Part shown: positions 30,143-38,753 of the stretch, in pieces
How the letters are laid out: each line of letters starts with the position of its first letter
Position numbering within the stretch: position 1 is the stretch's first letter
NCBI GenBank assembly: GCA_021845595.1
Contig: JAJZVV010000005.1
Span: 62,001 to 126,000, forward strand
Source of the DNA: Pseudomonadota bacterium
GTDB lineage: Bacteria; Pseudomonadota; Alphaproteobacteria; Acetobacterales; Acetobacteraceae
Length of the DNA stretch: 64,000 bases
Direction of reading: 5' to 3'
Position numbers and translations under genes: made by a program
Notes under the pieces: model-generated
Databases searched by the model: none
Told to the model about the DNA's origin: nothing
The model's input: the letters and a program-made list of their open reading frames with translations, nothing else

Positions 30143-30201
30143 GCGTGCCTTCCGCGGACGAGGCCGCGCCGAGTGGCGTCGGACCGGCGTTGACTGAGGG
30201 A

Positions 30202-30215
30202 CCGGATCGATCCGG
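30202..30215. promoter_or_regulatory. 14-bp perfect palindrome in the secA / foldase divergent region
   Basis: CCGGATCGATCCGG at 30202-30215 reads the same on both strands. It lies 60 bp upstream of the secA ATG and 134 bp before the foldase ATG. It may be an operator for one or both genes, or a chance palindrome in GC-rich DNA. No regulator is suggested by sequence. Confidence 0.3.
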
Positions 30216-30348
30216 CCGGATACGTTTGCGGTTCAGATAGGCTGCGCGCAGCCGCCGGTCAACGCGAACGCGCTCCCTCGGGCGCATCCTTGCGAGGCGC
30301 CGGCCCTTCGGTCATACAATGCGCCCCCCTCTGGATCAGGATTTCTCA

Positions 30349-31284
30349 ATGCTGCTCAAGCTCATTCCTGGCGCCGCCGTGGCGGCGCTGCTCTGCCTGC
30401 CCTTGACCGGGCAGGCGCAACCCGCCACCGACACCCCACCGGCGGAAACCGCGCCGGGCGCCGCCGCTTCGGGCGGCGCGGGGGCCGAGGCGCGGCCGGA
30501 CACGGTCATCGCCCGGGTCGGCGGGCGCGCGCTGCATATGAGCGATCTGCAGGAAATCGCTCGGGAAATGCCGCCGGAGCTGCGCAGCATGCCGCGCAAT
30601 GTGCTCTACCCGATGCTGCTGGACCAGCTCATCGACCGCGAGGCCCTGGTGCTCGCCGCGCGCAAGGAAGGGCTGGACAAGGACCCCGCCGTGGCCCGGC
30701 AGATGGAGTCCGCCGCCAATACCGCGCTCGGCAACGCCCTGGTCGGCCGCAGCCTGGGCCCGTCGATCAGCGAGGCCGCCATCCGCGCCCGCTACGAGAA
30801 GGATTACGCCGGCAAGCCCGGCGAAACCGAGGTCCACGCCCGTCACATCCTCGTCGCCAGCGAGGCGGAGGCAGAGAAGGTGATCGCCGAACTCAAGGCT
30901 GGCGGCGACTTCGCGGCGTTGGCGAAGAAATACAGCACGGACCCGGGCGGTGCCCAGGGCGGCGATCTCGGCTTCTTCAAGAAGGGCGACATGCTGCCCG
31001 AGTTCAGCGCCGCCGCCTTCGCCCTGCAGCCGAACCAGGTCAGCGACAAGCCGGTGCATACCCAGTACGGCTGGCACGTCATTCAGGTGCTGGAGGTCAA
31101 GCAGGATCCGGCGCCGACCTTCGCCCAGATGCATGACGAGCTGCGCCAGAAAATGATCCAGGAGGGCGTGCAGAAGACGATCCACGAGGCGCTGGCGGGG
31201 GTCAAGGTGGAGAAGTTCAATCTGGACGGCTCGCCCTTGCGCGCGACGGACACAGCCGAACCGCCGGCGCCGCCGGCGAAATAG
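30349..31284 (+). CDS. Periplasmic peptidyl-prolyl isomerase (parvulin, SurA/PrsA-like)
   Basis: This 311-residue exported foldase has a signal peptide (MLLKLIPGAAVAALLCLPLT, cleavage probably at GQA-QP), a Pro/Ala/Gly-rich spacer, a helical chaperone part (about 65-165) and a parvulin domain. Parvulin landmarks are VHARHILVASEAEAE, FAALAKKYSTDPGG, GGDLGFFKKGDMLPEF and TQYGWHVIQV. It should help outer-membrane and periplasmic proteins fold after Sec export, and it lies divergent from secA. The start at 30349 is preferred over an upstream ATG that would spoil the signal peptide. argJ follows after eight bases. Confidence 0.9.
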   Translation: MLLKLIPGAAVAALLCLPLTGQAQPATDTPPAETAPGAAASGGAGAEARPDTVIARVGGRALHMSDLQEIAREMPPELRSMPRNVLYPMLLDQLIDREALVLAARKEGLDKDPAVARQMESAANTALGNALVGRSLGPSISEAAIRARYEKDYAGKPGETEVHARHILVASEAEAEKVIAELKAGGDFAALAKKYSTDPGGAQGGDLGFFKKGDMLPEFSAAAFALQPNQVSDKPVHTQYGWHVIQVLEVKQDPAPTFAQMHDELRQKMIQEGVQKTIHEALAGVKVEKFNLDGSPLRATDTAEPPAPPAK

Positions 31285-31292
31285 GGGCTTCG

Positions 31293-32522
31293 ATGTCACC
31301 CGCGCTGTCGCCCCTCGCTCAGCCGCTCCCGGCGCTGCCGGCGATCGCCGGGGTACGGCTGGCGGTGGCGGCGGCAGGGATCCGCTACCAGGGCCGGACC
31401 GACATGATGTTGGCGGAGCTGGACCCGGGCACCACGGTTGCGGGGGTGTTCACCCGCAATCGCTGTCCGGGCGCCCCGGTAGACTGGTGCCGGGCGGCGC
31501 TCAAAGCCGGTCGCGCCCGCGGCCTGGTGGTCAACGCCGGGAACGCCAATGTTTTTACCGGCCGCGCCGGGGCCGAGGCAGCGCGGGCGACCGCGGAAGC
31601 CGCCGCTGGTCTGCTGGGCTGCAAGGCGCGAGAGATTTTTCTCGCCTCCACCGGAGTGATCGGTGAAATCCTGCCACATCAGCGTCTGGCGGCGGCACTG
31701 CCGGGGCTGCATGGGTCGCTGAACGCCGATGCCTGGCCGGACGCGGCGCGGGCAATCATGACCACGGACACGTTCCCCAAGGCCGCCACCCGCGTGGCGC
31801 GCATCGGCGGGGCCGAGGTGCGGATCACCGGCATCGCCAAGGGCAGCGGCATGATCGCGCCCGACCTGGCCACCATGCTCTGCTTTGTCTTCACCGACGC
31901 AAAAATCCCGGCTGCGGCGCTGCAGTCGGGGCTGGTCCGCGGCGTCGGTGCCAGCTTCAACCGCACCACGGTCGATTCCGACACCTCGACCAGCGACACG
32001 GTGCTCGTTTTCGCCACCGGCCGGGCGCGGCATCCCCGGGTGCCCGCCGACGGCGGGGCGATCCTGCGCGATTTCCGCGCCAAGCTCGCGGAAGTGCTGT
32101 TCGACCTGGCGCTGATGGTGGTGCGGGACGGCGAAGGAGCACAGAAGCTGGTCCGTATCGACGTCACCGGCGCGGTCTCCACCCGCTCGGCCCATCGTGT
32201 CGCCATGGCCATCGCCAATTCACCGCTGGTGAAGACCGCCATCGCCGGCGAGGACGCCAACTGGGGCCGCATCGTCATGGCGGTCGGCAAGGCCGGCGAG
32301 CCGGCGGATCGGGATCGGCTGGGCATTGCCATCGGCGGCGTGTGGATGGCGCGGGATGGCGGGGTCGTCGAGGGATATGACGAAGCGCCCGTCGTGGCCC
32401 ATATGCGCGGCCGCGAGATCCATATCGAGGTCGATCTTGGCCTCGGCCGCGGCCGGGCCACCGCCTGGACCTGCGATCTGACCCACGGCTACATCGACAT
32501 CAACGGCAGCTATCGCAGCTGA
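31293..32522 (+). CDS. argJ: Bifunctional ornithine acetyltransferase / N-acetylglutamate synthase
   Basis: This 409-residue ArgJ recycles the acetyl group between N-acetylornithine and glutamate in arginine synthesis. It is a self-cleaving N-terminal-nucleophile enzyme: the cleavage site lies in KGSGMIAPDLATMLCF, between Ala and Thr, near residue 200. Other landmarks are NAGNANVFTG, TTDTFPK and GEDANWGRIVMAVG, and the end WTCDLTHGYIDINGSYRS is characteristic. It follows the foldase by eight bases. Its 3' end overlaps the opposite-strand gene by 13 bp. Confidence 0.97.
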   Translation: MSPALSPLAQPLPALPAIAGVRLAVAAAGIRYQGRTDMMLAELDPGTTVAGVFTRNRCPGAPVDWCRAALKAGRARGLVVNAGNANVFTGRAGAEAARATAEAAAGLLGCKAREIFLASTGVIGEILPHQRLAAALPGLHGSLNADAWPDAARAIMTTDTFPKAATRVARIGGAEVRITGIAKGSGMIAPDLATMLCFVFTDAKIPAAALQSGLVRGVGASFNRTTVDSDTSTSDTVLVFATGRARHPRVPADGGAILRDFRAKLAEVLFDLALMVVRDGEGAQKLVRIDVTGAVSTRSAHRVAMAIANSPLVKTAIAGEDANWGRIVMAVGKAGEPADRDRLGIAIGGVWMARDGGVVEGYDEAPVVAHMRGREIHIEVDLGLGRGRATAWTCDLTHGYIDINGSYRS

Positions 32523-34192
32523 GCCTCGGCCGCACCCGGACGGCGGACGCGGTAGAGCGCGGCGATGTCCTCGGCATGAACCAGATCGAGCCGGCCGGGA
32601 AACGCTACGTCCAGCCGCCCGGCGCCGCCGGCATCGAGCACCAGAACATAATCGAACCGACGCGGCCAGTCGGCGAGGTAGGGCGCGGGGCTCTCCCCGG
32701 GCCCGACCCGGCCGGTCGCGAGATCGTGCCAGTCGGGCGGCACACCCGAGGGCAGCGCGAGATCCTGGAAGGGCGGGCGAACGACCAGCGGCTGCTTGGC
32801 CGGATCGGCGAACAGCAGCGGCCAGAACGCGTGGCGCTCCAGGACCAGCAGCGCGGGCAGATGCAGGTCGAGCGGCATCGGGCGGGCGCGGCGGGCGAGC
32901 GGCTGGGCATCCCAGTATTCGGGACTGTCCTGCGCCGAGACGCGCACGACGAGGACGAGGCTGCCCGCCGGGACGGGTGCGATGGTGCGGCGAAAGGCGC
33001 TCAGGTTGGTGCCATGACGCTCCCAGGCGAGCGCCGTCTCTCCGGCGCGGAGAGCCAGCAAGGCGACGACGAGCAAAGTCGCCGCTCGATGCAGGCGCGC
33101 GAAGGGCAAGGGCTCGTTCGGCTGCGATCCGATCGGCGGCGCCCCGGCCGGCCCAAGCCCCGCGGACAGCATGAGCGCCGCCAGGGTCAGCACGCGCAGG
33201 TCAACGAACGTCGTTTCGTGGATCGCGAACGGCGCCAGGGCGCCGATGATGCCCAGCGCCAGGAGCGCGGGCAACGCCGGCGCGGCCGGACGTAAGGCCC
33301 CGTCACGCAGCAGCGCGTAGATCAGGGCCAGGAACAGGGCGGCACTGGCCCAATCGAGTGCGCAGTCGAACGCCATGAAGGGGGCGACGGCGGCGAAGGC
33401 CTTCCACGCCGGCCGATGCCAGCGGACCGCGCCGCCAATGGCCTCGGCCGGGGCGAGGCGCAAAAGTGCCAGCGCCGGCGCGAGCGCGGCGATCAGCACC
33501 AGCATCCGCCCGGCGGCGGATCGCGCCATCCGAGACGGGGCCCGGCGCAGCGGCCAGAGCGCGCCGGCCTCCGCGGCGCCGATCAGAACGGCGAAGAACC
33601 CCACGCCGACGAGATGCAAAAAGAACAGGACCGTGGTCGCCAGCATGCCGAACAGCGCGCGTTGGCTGGGCCGGGCGGCGAGCCGGAGCCATCCCGCCGC
33701 GAAGATCAAGGCCATGCCGGCGGCGATGAGGAATGCCGACAGGCCGAGCTGGAACACGGTTCCCGTGGCGATCAGGCCGGCGGTGAACGGCCAGTAGGAG
33801 CGGGTGCGGAAGGCGGCGCGGTGATAGGCGGCGCACCCCAGCACCGGCAGCACGAGGCTGAGCCCCAGCATGACGCGTCCGGCGACATGGAGACCGAGCC
33901 ACGGCAGCAACGGGAGCAGCACCAGGTCGGTGGCGAGGTTCGGAATGACCGCCCAGTGGGGCGCATAGAACCGTGCCAGGTCCGGGTCGGCACCCGGCGA
34001 CGTCAGCAGGCCGGACGCGAGCAGATAGGCGCGCGTCAGATGGTTCGGGTAGTCGAGCACCGGCGGCACTTGTACGGTGGCGAGCGGCATCACCAGCGTG
34101 GCCAGGAGCGCTGCGAGCGCGAGCCACCAGACCAACGAGGGTTCGGTCCAACGGGCCGGGCGCGGCAGCGCGGGGCGTGCTGGCTGAGACAA
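32510..34192 (-). CDS. Large polytopic membrane protein, GT-C-like, function unknown
   Basis: This protein of about 560 residues has roughly ten to twelve hydrophobic segments and a soluble C-terminal part. After the first helix a periplasmic loop reads VPPVLDYPNHLTRAYLLASG, with the Asp-Tyr-Pro-Asn-His pattern seen in GT-C-like membrane proteins of unknown specificity. The C-terminal region (for example PEYWDAQPLARRARPMPLDL) looks soluble. I chose a TTG start at 34192 because GAGGAG lies nine bases before it; an ATG at 34243 is possible but lacks such a site. It is divergent from a GT22-type mannosyltransferase gene, which suggests a shared role in glycan assembly, but that is inference. Confidence 0.6.
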   Translation of the reverse strand: MSQPARPALPRPARWTEPSLVWWLALAALLATLVMPLATVQVPPVLDYPNHLTRAYLLASGLLTSPGADPDLARFYAPHWAVIPNLATDLVLLPLLPWLGLHVAGRVMLGLSLVLPVLGCAAYHRAAFRTRSYWPFTAGLIATGTVFQLGLSAFLIAAGMALIFAAGWLRLAARPSQRALFGMLATTVLFFLHLVGVGFFAVLIGAAEAGALWPLRRAPSRMARSAAGRMLVLIAALAPALALLRLAPAEAIGGAVRWHRPAWKAFAAVAPFMAFDCALDWASAALFLALIYALLRDGALRPAAPALPALLALGIIGALAPFAIHETTFVDLRVLTLAALMLSAGLGPAGAPPIGSQPNEPLPFARLHRAATLLVVALLALRAGETALAWERHGTNLSAFRRTIAPVPAGSLVLVVRVSAQDSPEYWDAQPLARRARPMPLDLHLPALLVLERHAFWPLLFADPAKQPLVVRPPFQDLALPSGVPPDWHDLATGRVGPGESPAPYLADWPRRFDYVLVLDAGGAGRLDVAFPGRLDLVHAEDIAALYRVRRPGAAEAQLR

Positions 34193-34363
34193 TTGGCCAC
34201 ACTCCTCTGGTCCGGGGGCGCGGCGAGGATGGTGCCGACACATTGCGGAAGCGTTGACCCGCGCGGCCTGGCCGCTGGGCCGTCAATCGTTCGGTAATCC
34301 CGCCGGCGTAGATGTGGGCAGGGTACCTGGCCGGCGACCGGCGAAGGTGAGGGGCGTTCCGTA

Positions 34364-35971
34364 ATGCCATTCGCGAGCGATCCGATCGAGCCCGCGCTTC
34401 CCGGCGACGTGCGAGCCCTGCTCGACATGGGCGGGCGCGAGCGGACATCCCGTGCCGTTGCCCGGGTCGGACGCCAGAACGCCTCCCCGGCGCACGGAAG
34501 GCGTCTGCTCCGCGGCCTGTCACCGGTCTCGACGCTGCTACCGCTGGCGTTTGCGCTGCGGTCCGCCGTCGGCCTCCTCTTTCCGAATACGATCGCCGCC
34601 GACGAGGTCTACCAGTATTTCGGACAGGCGCACCGGCTGGTGTTCGGCGTCGGGGTGGTGCCGTGGGAGTTCCGAATCGGGCTGAGGAACTGGCTGATCC
34701 CGCTCCTGCTCGCCGGGCCCATGCGTCTGGCGCAATGGATCGACCCTGCGCCTGCATTAGGCCTCGGCGTGATCCGTGCGCTGCTGTGCGCCACCTCGCT
34801 CGTCGTCGTTGTCTGCGCGATCCGTTGGGGGCAGCGCTTCCATGGCGAGCGCGGGGCATGGATATGCGGCGCCACGGCCGCGCTTTGGCCCGACCTGTGG
34901 CTGATGGCGCCGCACCCGCTGGAGGGCACATTCTCCGCCTACGCCCTGGTCGCCGCCCTCTGCCTCATTGAACCCTCAGGCACAGGAGGGCTGAGGCGGG
35001 TCGCGCAGGCTGGCGCCCTGCTCGGTCTCGCCTTCGTGCTGCGCAATCCTCTGGCGCCGGCGGTCGCGGTGGCGGGGATTGGGTTGTGCCGAACCGATTC
35101 CCGCCGCTGGCTGGTCGGGCTGGCCGCGGGAGCGATGCCGGTCGCCCTCGCCGGGCTTTTGGACTGGGTTACCTGGGGCCAGGCCTTCCGCAGCTTCTGG
35201 CTCAATGGTCTGCTCAACGGCGTGCACGGCATCGGCTCGACGTTCGGTACCCTGGGGCCGGGATTCTACCCCGCGGTCCTGTTCGGAGACTGGCTGTGGG
35301 CAACGCCGGTCATCCTCGCCCTCGCCGTGCTCGGCGCGCGCCGCCTCCCGCTCACGGCGCTGACCGCGCTTGCCGTGCTCGCGACCTATTGGCCGGTGGG
35401 ACACAAGGAATTTCGGTTCCTGTTCCCAATGATCGCGCTCCTGGTCCCGCTGGTCGGGCTCGGGCTGGTGCACATCATGGCCAGCGAGTCGGGCGGCCGA
35501 AGCCGGTCCCTGGTGGTCATCGCCGCCGTCGCGGTCATGGCCAGCGGATTGCTGACGTCACCCTTGCTCCGCGTCGAATTGTCGAACTGGGTCTCTGGGG
35601 CGCGGGCCTCGATCGCGCTGGCGCGTCTCGGCGCGCAAGTCGTGGGGAGCGGCTCGCTGCGCATCCCGGGGGATCTCTATCTCGCCCCTCCGACCGGGAT
35701 CGGTGCCGTCACGAGCGGGGCGGACCTTGCCGCCTTCGACGCGCTGATCCTGGCGGAATACGCGCCGCGGCCGCCGGCGCGCTTCCGCCTCGTCGGCTGC
35801 TATCCGCCGCCGTTCCGCCTGCTGCCGCCTGAGATCGATCCCACGCTCTGCGCCTGGCGCGCCCCTTCGCACGACCCCCATCTCGCCGCGCCGCCGCTCG
35901 AGCGGCTGCTGACATTCCCGGACATGGCGCGCCCGTTCACGCTGGAGCGCTGGCGCGCCGCGCCGGAGTAG
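34364..35971 (+). CDS. GT22-family (Alg9/PIG-B-like) mannosyltransferase, membrane
   Basis: This 535-residue polytopic protein carries the two hallmarks of GT-C family 22 mannosyltransferases: an acidic first-loop motif NTIAADEVYQYFGQAHRL (about residue 75) and the motif GHKEFRFLFPMIAL (about 345), matching HKEXRF. These enzymes move mannose from a polyprenyl-phosphate donor to a lipid-linked or GPI-type glycan in eukaryotes; bacterial versions are less studied. The N-terminal 55 residues are hydrophilic. The start at 34364 is the first ATG; a later one at 34427 (MGGRERTS) is possible. The acceptor in this organism is unknown. Confidence 0.75.
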   Translation: MPFASDPIEPALPGDVRALLDMGGRERTSRAVARVGRQNASPAHGRRLLRGLSPVSTLLPLAFALRSAVGLLFPNTIAADEVYQYFGQAHRLVFGVGVVPWEFRIGLRNWLIPLLLAGPMRLAQWIDPAPALGLGVIRALLCATSLVVVVCAIRWGQRFHGERGAWICGATAALWPDLWLMAPHPLEGTFSAYALVAALCLIEPSGTGGLRRVAQAGALLGLAFVLRNPLAPAVAVAGIGLCRTDSRRWLVGLAAGAMPVALAGLLDWVTWGQAFRSFWLNGLLNGVHGIGSTFGTLGPGFYPAVLFGDWLWATPVILALAVLGARRLPLTALTALAVLATYWPVGHKEFRFLFPMIALLVPLVGLGLVHIMASESGGRSRSLVVIAAVAVMASGLLTSPLLRVELSNWVSGARASIALARLGAQVVGSGSLRIPGDLYLAPPTGIGAVTSGADLAAFDALILAEYAPRPPARFRLVGCYPPPFRLLPPEIDPTLCAWRAPSHDPHLAAPPLERLLTFPDMARPFTLERWRAAPE

Positions 35972-35983
35972 GGTGATGCCGGA

Positions 35984-36904
35984 TCAGACCGGATCCCACG
36001 AGAACACCTCGCCGCTGCGGTCGAGCGGCTGCTTTGCGTCCTTCAGGGCCGGCCAGGCGTGCTCGGCGATCAGCGCCGGGGTCCAGCCTTCGGCGCGATG
36101 GATACCGCGGATCGGCCGGCTCTGGCTCATCAGGAAAATCTCGTTGTGACGGGTGGCGAACACCTGCCCGGTCACCTCCCGCGCGGCTTCGGAGGCCAGG
36201 AACACGGCCATCGGCGCGTTCTTGTCTGGCGTCATCTGCTGGATCTTGGCGACGCGGGCCGCCTGCTCCGGGGTTTCGGCCGGGATCGAGCTGGTCATCC
36301 GGCTCCAGGCGAAGGGCGCGATGCAGTTGGAGCGGACATTGTAGCGCTTCATGTCGAGCGCGATCGATTTCGACAGCGCCGTGATGCCGAGTTTGGCTGC
36401 GGCGTAATTGGCCTGGCCGAAATTGCCGATCAGCCCCGACGTGCTGGTCATATGCACGTAGGCGCCGCTCTCCTGGCGGCGGAAATGCTCCGCCGCGGCG
36501 CGCGAGGTAAAAAAACTGCCGTTGAGATGGACGTTGATCACGGCCAACCAGTCCTCGGGCGACATCTTGTGGAAGATCACGTCGCGCAGGATGCCGGCAT
36601 TGTTGACGACGATATCGACGCGGCCGAAGGCATCGAGCGCGGCGGCGATGATGCGTTGGGCGGACGCCCAGTCGGCCACCGAGTCGGTACTGATCACCGC
36701 CTCGCCGCCGCGCTGGAGGATGATCTGGCGCGTCTGTTCGGCGGGGCTGGCCGAGGCGCCCTCCCCGCTCAGCGAGGCGCCGATGTCGTTGATGACGATG
36801 CGCGCGCCGGCCAGCGCCATGGCCAGCGCGATCTCGCGCCCGATGCCGCCGCCGGCACCCGTGACCACCGCCACTTTCCCCTCGAGCATCCGCGTCTCGT
36901 TCAT
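35984..36904 (-). CDS. Short-chain dehydrogenase/reductase
   Basis: This 306-residue SDR has the dinucleotide-binding motif VTGAGGGIGREIALA near residue 15, NNAG, and the catalytic Ser (MTSTSG) and Tyr-x-x-x-Lys (NYAAAKLG). The inserted NDIGASLSGEG loop and the C-terminal extension resemble the SDR domain of peroxisomal multifunctional enzyme type 2, which oxidises 3-hydroxyacyl-CoA. The fold is certain; the substrate (a hydroxyacyl-CoA or steroid) is inference. The start at 36904 (MNETRMLEGKVAVV) follows AGAGGACG. The gene is divergent from rpoH. Confidence 0.85.
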   Translation of the reverse strand: MNETRMLEGKVAVVTGAGGGIGREIALAMALAGARIVINDIGASLSGEGASASPAEQTRQIILQRGGEAVISTDSVADWASAQRIIAAALDAFGRVDIVVNNAGILRDVIFHKMSPEDWLAVINVHLNGSFFTSRAAAEHFRRQESGAYVHMTSTSGLIGNFGQANYAAAKLGITALSKSIALDMKRYNVRSNCIAPFAWSRMTSSIPAETPEQAARVAKIQQMTPDKNAPMAVFLASEAAREVTGQVFATRHNEIFLMSQSRPIRGIHRAEGWTPALIAEHAWPALKDAKQPLDRSGEVFSWDPV

Positions 36905-37265
36905 GGTCGTCCTCTCCGTTCTACGTCTCTTCGGCTCTGACCCAGCGCGTAGCATGGCGGCGTCCGAATGAGGAGACCAGCCCGCCGGCGCCCCGTTGCA
37001 TGGCACGAACCCTGGTCCGAGGCGCCCGGCTCCTTGCAAAATCTTGACCGTACCGTCGCGGTACGGTATGAACCCCACGCTTGATCCCGTGGATGAGCCG
37101 CTACCGCGCGGCCTCGCGCGAAATCTCGTCGCCTCCGTGAGGGACGATGTCCGGGGCGTGAACGCGAATTAAAGCGCCCTGTCTGGTAGAACCGTGTAAC
37201 CGGCCGCTATCCTGAGCCGCACTCGGTCAGGACGTATGCCGCTGAGACGATAAGGAGCCGCCCGG
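36905..37265. other. Intergenic region between the SDR gene and rpoH
   Basis: This 361-bp gap has no convincing gene. It holds the promoter/palindrome at 37044-37072, described separately, and the rpoH ribosome-binding site AAGGAGCC at 37251-37258. The stretch 37073-37250 is comparatively less GC-rich and probably contains further rpoH promoters or leader structure, but I cannot assign boxes with confidence. Confidence 0.6.
37044..37072 (+). promoter_or_regulatory. Sigma-70-like promoter with embedded palindrome upstream of rpoH
   Basis: TTGACC (37044-37049) and TATGAA (37067-37072) are separated by exactly 17 bases. Nearly the whole spacer is a perfect 9-bp inverted repeat, ACCGTACCG and CGGTACGGT with TCG between (37047-37067). 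A repressor bound there would block RNA polymerase. The promoter points to rpoH, whose ATG is 194 bp downstream. The palindrome also lies 140 bp upstream of the SDR start, so a TetR-like regulator of the SDR gene is an alternative reading. Confidence 0.5.
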
Positions 37266-38156
37266 ATGGCCTCTGCCGTCATTTCCGCCCCCTCCGAGGG
37301 GAACCTAACGCGCTATCTCCAGGACATCCGCAAGTTTCCCATGCTGACGCCCGAGGAGGAACTGGCGCTTTCCCGCCGCTGGCGGGATGCGGAGGATACC
37401 GAGGCCGCGCACCGGCTGGTCACCTCGCATCTGCGCCTCGTCGCCAAGATCGCCATGGGTTATCGCGGCTATGGGCTGCCGCTCGGTGAACTCATCAGCG
37501 AGGGCAATGTCGGCATGATGCAGGCGGTCAAGCGCTTCGACCCCGATCGCGGCTTCCGGCTGGCAACCTACGCGATGTGGTGGATCCGCGCCGCCATCCA
37601 GGAGTATATCCTGCACAACTGGTCGCTGGTGAAGATGGGCACAACGGCCGCGCAGAAGAAGCTGTTCTTCAACCTGCGCCGGCTCAAAGGGCAGATGCAG
37701 GCGATCGAGGAAGGTGATCTGCAGCCGGAACAGGTCTCCGAGATCGCGCGGCTGCTGGATGTGCCGGAGCAGGACGTGGTCAGCATGAACCGCCGCCTCG
37801 CCGCGCCCGACCATAGCCTGAACGCGCCGGTGCGCAGCGACAGCGAAGGCGAGTGGCAGGATTGGCTGGTGGATGAGACCGAAAGCCAGGAAACGGCCAT
37901 CGCCGAGCGCGAGGAACTCACCGGGCGCCAGTCCCTCCTCGCCAAGGCCTTGACCACGCTCAATGATCGCGAGCGCCACATCCTCATCGAGCGGCGCCTG
38001 CGCGACAACCCGACGACGCTCGAGGACCTGTCCAAGCAGTACGGCATTTCGCGCGAGCGGGTTCGCCAGATCGAGGTGCGCGGCTTCGAGAAGCTGCAAA
38101 AGGCGATGAAGGCCAAGATCGCCGAGCAGCGAGCCGGCCAGTCCCAACCCGGCTGA
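37266..38156 (+). CDS. rpoH: RNA polymerase sigma factor RpoH (sigma-32)
   Basis: This 296-residue group-3-type sigma factor directs RNA polymerase to heat-shock promoters. It has region 2 with LVTSHLRLVAKIAMGYRGYG, EGNVGMMQAVKRFDPDRGFR and YAMWWIRAAIQEYIL, the RpoH box QKKLFFNLRRLKGQ that is diagnostic for RpoH, and region 4 with GISRERVRQIEVRGFEKL. The ATG follows AAGGAG. It probably controls the grpE-dnaK-dnaJ genes 11 kb away. A second rpoH copy is common in alphaproteobacteria and may exist elsewhere. Confidence 0.97.
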   Translation: MASAVISAPSEGNLTRYLQDIRKFPMLTPEEELALSRRWRDAEDTEAAHRLVTSHLRLVAKIAMGYRGYGLPLGELISEGNVGMMQAVKRFDPDRGFRLATYAMWWIRAAIQEYILHNWSLVKMGTTAAQKKLFFNLRRLKGQMQAIEEGDLQPEQVSEIARLLDVPEQDVVSMNRRLAAPDHSLNAPVRSDSEGEWQDWLVDETESQETAIAEREELTGRQSLLAKALTTLNDRERHILIERRLRDNPTTLEDLSKQYGISRERVRQIEVRGFEKLQKAMKAKIAEQRAGQSQPG

Positions 38157-38232
38157 CGCACCCGCGCCGGGCTTGACGCGGCCAACGGCAGCACGAACTC
38201 TCCCCGGATCAGGGGATTCGGGGAGCGCGAGA

Positions 38233-38736
38233 ATGATGGGCAGGGACGCGACGGAGGGCGGCGGGCAGCGCGGCATCGAGGTGGGCGATCCGGCGCCGGA
38301 CTTCACCCTGCCGGCGACCGGCGGGCGCACCGCCAGTTTGGCGGCGCTGCATGGCAAACCTGTCGTGGTCTATTTCTATCCGAAGGCAGACACGCCGGGC
38401 TGCACGCGCGAGGCCTGCGGTTTCCAGGAAGCACTCGGCCAGCTCGGCGGCATCGGTGTCACGGTGATCGGCATCTCCCGCGACGCCGTGCCGGCACTGG
38501 AGCGCTTCGCGGCCAAATTCGGGCTGGGTTTTCCGCTTGCCTCCGACGCCGACGCCGCGGTCGCCAAGGCCTATGGCGTCTGGGTCGAGAAGACGATGTA
38601 CGGCCGCACCTCGATGGGGCTCGAGCGCAGCACGTTCCTGATCGATGCCGCCGGCCGCGTCGCCCGGGTCTGGCGCAAGGTCAAGGTCGATGGCCACGCT
38701 GCCGCGGTTCTGAAGGCCGTCCAGGCCCTCCCCTGA
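38233..38736 (+). CDS. bcp: Thioredoxin-dependent peroxiredoxin, BCP type
   Basis: This 167-residue peroxiredoxin of the BCP/PrxQ group reduces hydrogen and organic peroxides. The peroxidatic Cys lies in KADTPGCTREACGF, where the second Cys five residues on is the resolving Cys in BCP-type enzymes. The start at 38233 (MMGRDATE) follows GGGGAG; a second ATG is next to it. It lies 76 bp after rpoH on the same strand, so stress control of both by one transcript is plausible. Confidence 0.92.
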   Translation: MMGRDATEGGGQRGIEVGDPAPDFTLPATGGRTASLAALHGKPVVVYFYPKADTPGCTREACGFQEALGQLGGIGVTVIGISRDAVPALERFAAKFGLGFPLASDADAAVAKAYGVWVEKTMYGRTSMGLERSTFLIDAAGRVARVWRKVKVDGHAAAVLKAVQALP

Positions 38737-38753
38737 AGGGCGACGGTTTTGCG

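Noticed and set aside
27608-30193. An 861-codon plus-strand frame opposite secA
   Set aside because: It mirrors secA codons and shows no family motif; SecA is complete on the other strand.
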